64,000 bases of DNA from CAJXYS01 sp913063035 (GTDB taxonomy: Bacteria; Pseudomonadota; Alphaproteobacteria; Rhodobacterales; Rhodobacteraceae). Positions within the stretch are counted from its first letter, which is position 1; each line of letters opens with the position of its first letter. Shown here piece after piece: positions 62,391 to 64,000 of this stretch. A program made the position numbers and the translations under genes. The stretch covers positions 62,001 to 126,000 of the forward strand of contig NZ_JBOCEG010000003.1 of NCBI RefSeq assembly GCF_050586465.1. The letters run 5' to 3'. The notes below the pieces were generated by a model. It was not told where the DNA came from and did no database searches. It saw only the letters and a program-made list of their open reading frames with translations.

Positions 62391-63742
62391 CGCAGGCGCC
62401 GAAAAGCCATCTCTTCTACCAGTCCCGCCGGCGGCGCCCGATGCTCGACCAGGCGCGGGGCGTCTACATGTGGGATGTCGAGGGCCGGCGCTACCTCGAC
62501 GGCTCCTCGGGGGCGATGGTCTGCAATATCGGCCATTCCGACCCCGCCGTGCTGGAAGCCATGCGCCGGCAGATGGATAAATCGACGTTCGGCTACCGGC
62601 TGCACTTCGAAACCGAACCGGCCGAGAAACTGGCCGCCCGGACCGCCGCGCTGGCGCCGGAAGGGCTGGAGAAGGTGTTTTTCGTCTCGGGCGGCTCCGA
62701 GGCCGTCGAGAGCGCGATCAAGCTGGCCCGGCAATACGCGCTCGCCATCGGCGAAAGCCAGCGCTGGAAGGTGATCTCGCGCTTCCCGTCCTATCACGGC
62801 TGCACGCTGGGCGCGCTGGCGCTGACCGGCTACGCGCCGATGACCGCGCCCTTCGACCCGATGATGCGCTCGATGCCCAAGATCCCCGCGCCGCGCGCCT
62901 ATCTCGACGGGCGGGACCCCGACGATCCGGCGACCGGCCATTACTACGCCGACATGCTCGAGGCCCGCATCCAGGAGGAAGGCCCCGAGACCGTGCTCGC
63001 CTTCATGGTGGAGCCGGTCGGCGGCGCCTCGACCGGGGCGCTGGTGCCGCCGGCGGGCTACATGCAGCGCATCCGCGAGATCTGCGACCGCTACGGCGTG
63101 CTGCTGATCCATGACGAGGTGATGTCCGGGGGCGGGCGCACCGGGGCCTTCTTCGCGGCCCAACACTGGGGAGTCGCGCCCGATATCCTCGTCGTCTCCA
63201 AGGGCTTCGCCGCTGGTTACGCGCCGCTCGGCGCGATGGTCGCGCATGAGCGCATCGTCGAGCCGGTGCTGGACGCGGGCGGCTTCATCCATGGCTTCAC
63301 CTATGCCGGCAACCCGCTGGCCTGCGCGGCCGGACTCGCCGTGCTGGAGCAGATCGAGACCCAGGGCATGATGGCGAACGCGGCCCGGATCGGCGCGATG
63401 CTGAAGACCCGGATGACCGGGCTGATGGATCGCTACGACTTCGTGGGCGACGTGCGCGGCAAGGGCCTGCTGCTGGCGTTCGAGCTGGTCGCGGACCGCA
63501 CCAGCATGCGCCCGCTGCCGCGCGGCTACGCCGCCTTCGACCGGGTGGTGGAACTGGCCTATGCCAACGGGCTCATCATCTATTCGCGGCGGACCCGCGG
63601 CGGCTACGAGGGCGACCATTTCCTGGTCTGCCCGCCGATGATCGCGACCGAGACCCACGTCGACGAGATCATGGAAGGGCTGACCGCGGCGCTCGATGCC
63701 TTCGCCGCCGAGATCACGCCGGTCGCCGCCGCGACCGGCTGA
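62387..63742 (+). CDS. Class III aminotransferase, PLP dependent
   Basis: 451 residues from ATG 62387 (gggagg upstream). PLP Lys in VVSKGFAAGYAPLGAM near residue 275, FFVSGGSEAVESAIKLARQY, SYHGCTLGALALTG, LIHDEVMSGGGRTG. Member of the omega-amino acid/diamine group, distinct from the copy at 53700. Would remove the amino group of the imported compound and leave a 2-oxo or omega-oxo product for the BKACE enzyme next door. Confidence 0.92.
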   Translation: MTQAPKSHLFYQSRRRRPMLDQARGVYMWDVEGRRYLDGSSGAMVCNIGHSDPAVLEAMRRQMDKSTFGYRLHFETEPAEKLAARTAALAPEGLEKVFFVSGGSEAVESAIKLARQYALAIGESQRWKVISRFPSYHGCTLGALALTGYAPMTAPFDPMMRSMPKIPAPRAYLDGRDPDDPATGHYYADMLEARIQEEGPETVLAFMVEPVGGASTGALVPPAGYMQRIREICDRYGVLLIHDEVMSGGGRTGAFFAAQHWGVAPDILVVSKGFAAGYAPLGAMVAHERIVEPVLDAGGFIHGFTYAGNPLACAAGLAVLEQIETQGMMANAARIGAMLKTRMTGLMDRYDFVGDVRGKGLLLAFELVADRTSMRPLPRGYAAFDRVVELAYANGLIIYSRRTRGGYEGDHFLVCPPMIATETHVDEIMEGLTAALDAFAAEITPVAAATG

Positions 63743-63752
63743 GGAGAGGCCC

Positions 63753-64000
63753 ATGTCGAAGATCATGATCACCTGTGCGGTCACGGGCTCCATTCACACG
63801 CCTTCCATGTCGCCCTACCTGCCGGTCACGGGCGAGGAGATCGCCGGCCAGGCGATCGACGCGGCGCGGGCGGGGGCGTCGATCCTGCACCTGCACGCGC
63901 GCGACCCCGAGACCGGGCGTCCCTCGGCCGACCCCGCGCATTTCATGGGCTTCCTGCCGCGGATCGCGCGCGAGACCGACGCGGTCGTGAACATCTCGAC
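63753..64000 (+). CDS. BKACE (DUF849) beta-keto acid cleavage enzyme, 5' part
   Basis: The window ends after 82 codons. Start at ATG 63753 with gaggagag upstream. MITCAVTGSIHTPSMSPYLP, GQAIDAARAGASILHLHARDP with the His pair of the zinc site, and a following GRPSADPAHF match BKACE. The family cleaves a 3-oxo acid with acetyl-CoA to acetoacetate and a new acyl-CoA; known members act on 3-oxo-5-aminohexanoate and dehydrocarnitine. The substrate-specific parts lie outside the window. It is 10 bases after the aminotransferase, in the same operon. Confidence 0.88.
   Translation, partial: MSKIMITCAVTGSIHTPSMSPYLPVTGEEIAGQAIDAARAGASILHLHARDPETGRPSADPAHFMGFLPRIARETDAVVNIS

Overview
The window reads as a chromosomal segment of a GC-rich alphaproteobacterium, most likely Rhodobacterales (Paracoccaceae/Roseobacteraceae). 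The reasons are roughly 70% GC in most genes, several solute-binding-protein transporters of different families (TRAP, TTT, two ABC types), a fused indolepyruvate:ferredoxin oxidoreductase divergent from an Lrp regulator, and a B12-riboswitch-controlled cobalamin uptake operon. This placement is an inference from gene content; there is no rRNA or marker gene. I found no tRNA, rRNA, CRISPR array, transposase or phage gene.

Layout. 1-6261: TRAP transporter (large permease cut by the window edge, then a Tat-exported binding protein), a glutamine-synthetase-like ligase, an aldehyde dehydrogenase and an iron alcohol dehydrogenase, suggesting uptake and gamma-glutamylation of an amine or amino alcohol followed by oxidation. 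6262-13225: a lower-GC stretch with a two-subunit aconitase X, a metallophosphoesterase with a large unassigned C-terminal half, and a DUF3604/PHP-like protein. 13315-15994: DUF3047 protein, membrane-anchored GltB-like FMN protein, YgaP-type membrane protein. 16114-23624 (minus): a six-gene peptide ABC operon with two binding proteins. 23929-24506: two small orphan genes.

24645-30686: an operon with an Sdh/Frd-like complex in the order B-C-D-A, a two-subunit class I hydratase and a class III CoA-transferase. Key substrate residues differ from succinate dehydrogenase and tartrate dehydratase/fumarase, so this is the best candidate for an undescribed pathway. Its upstream region carries a 60-bp element matching 50 of 60 positions with the one upstream of the phosphoesterase gene at 8713.

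30690-39779: a LysR/hydrolase/TauE operon divergent from a tripartite tricarboxylate transporter (TctCBA), a ThDP enzyme, a mandelate-racemase-type enzyme and a second TauE exporter. 39833-47705: cobalamin riboswitch, then btuB, btuF, btuC, btuD, a second corrinoid-binding protein lacking a signal peptide, exbB, two exbD and tonB, i.e. B12 uptake with its own energising complex. 47716-57265: Lrp, indolepyruvate oxidoreductase, VOC protein, amine-type FAD oxidoreductase and aminotransferase, bicupin, GAPDH-like gene. 57256-64000: LysR divergent from a polyamine-type ABC transporter, a class III aminotransferase and the start of a BKACE (DUF849) gene.

A recurrent architectural feature is a perfect GC-rich stem-loop directly after the solute-binding-protein gene in the TRAP, Dpp, Tct and Pot operons. 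Very long antisense reading frames (up to 1806 codons) are GC-driven shadows of these genes and were not annotated.
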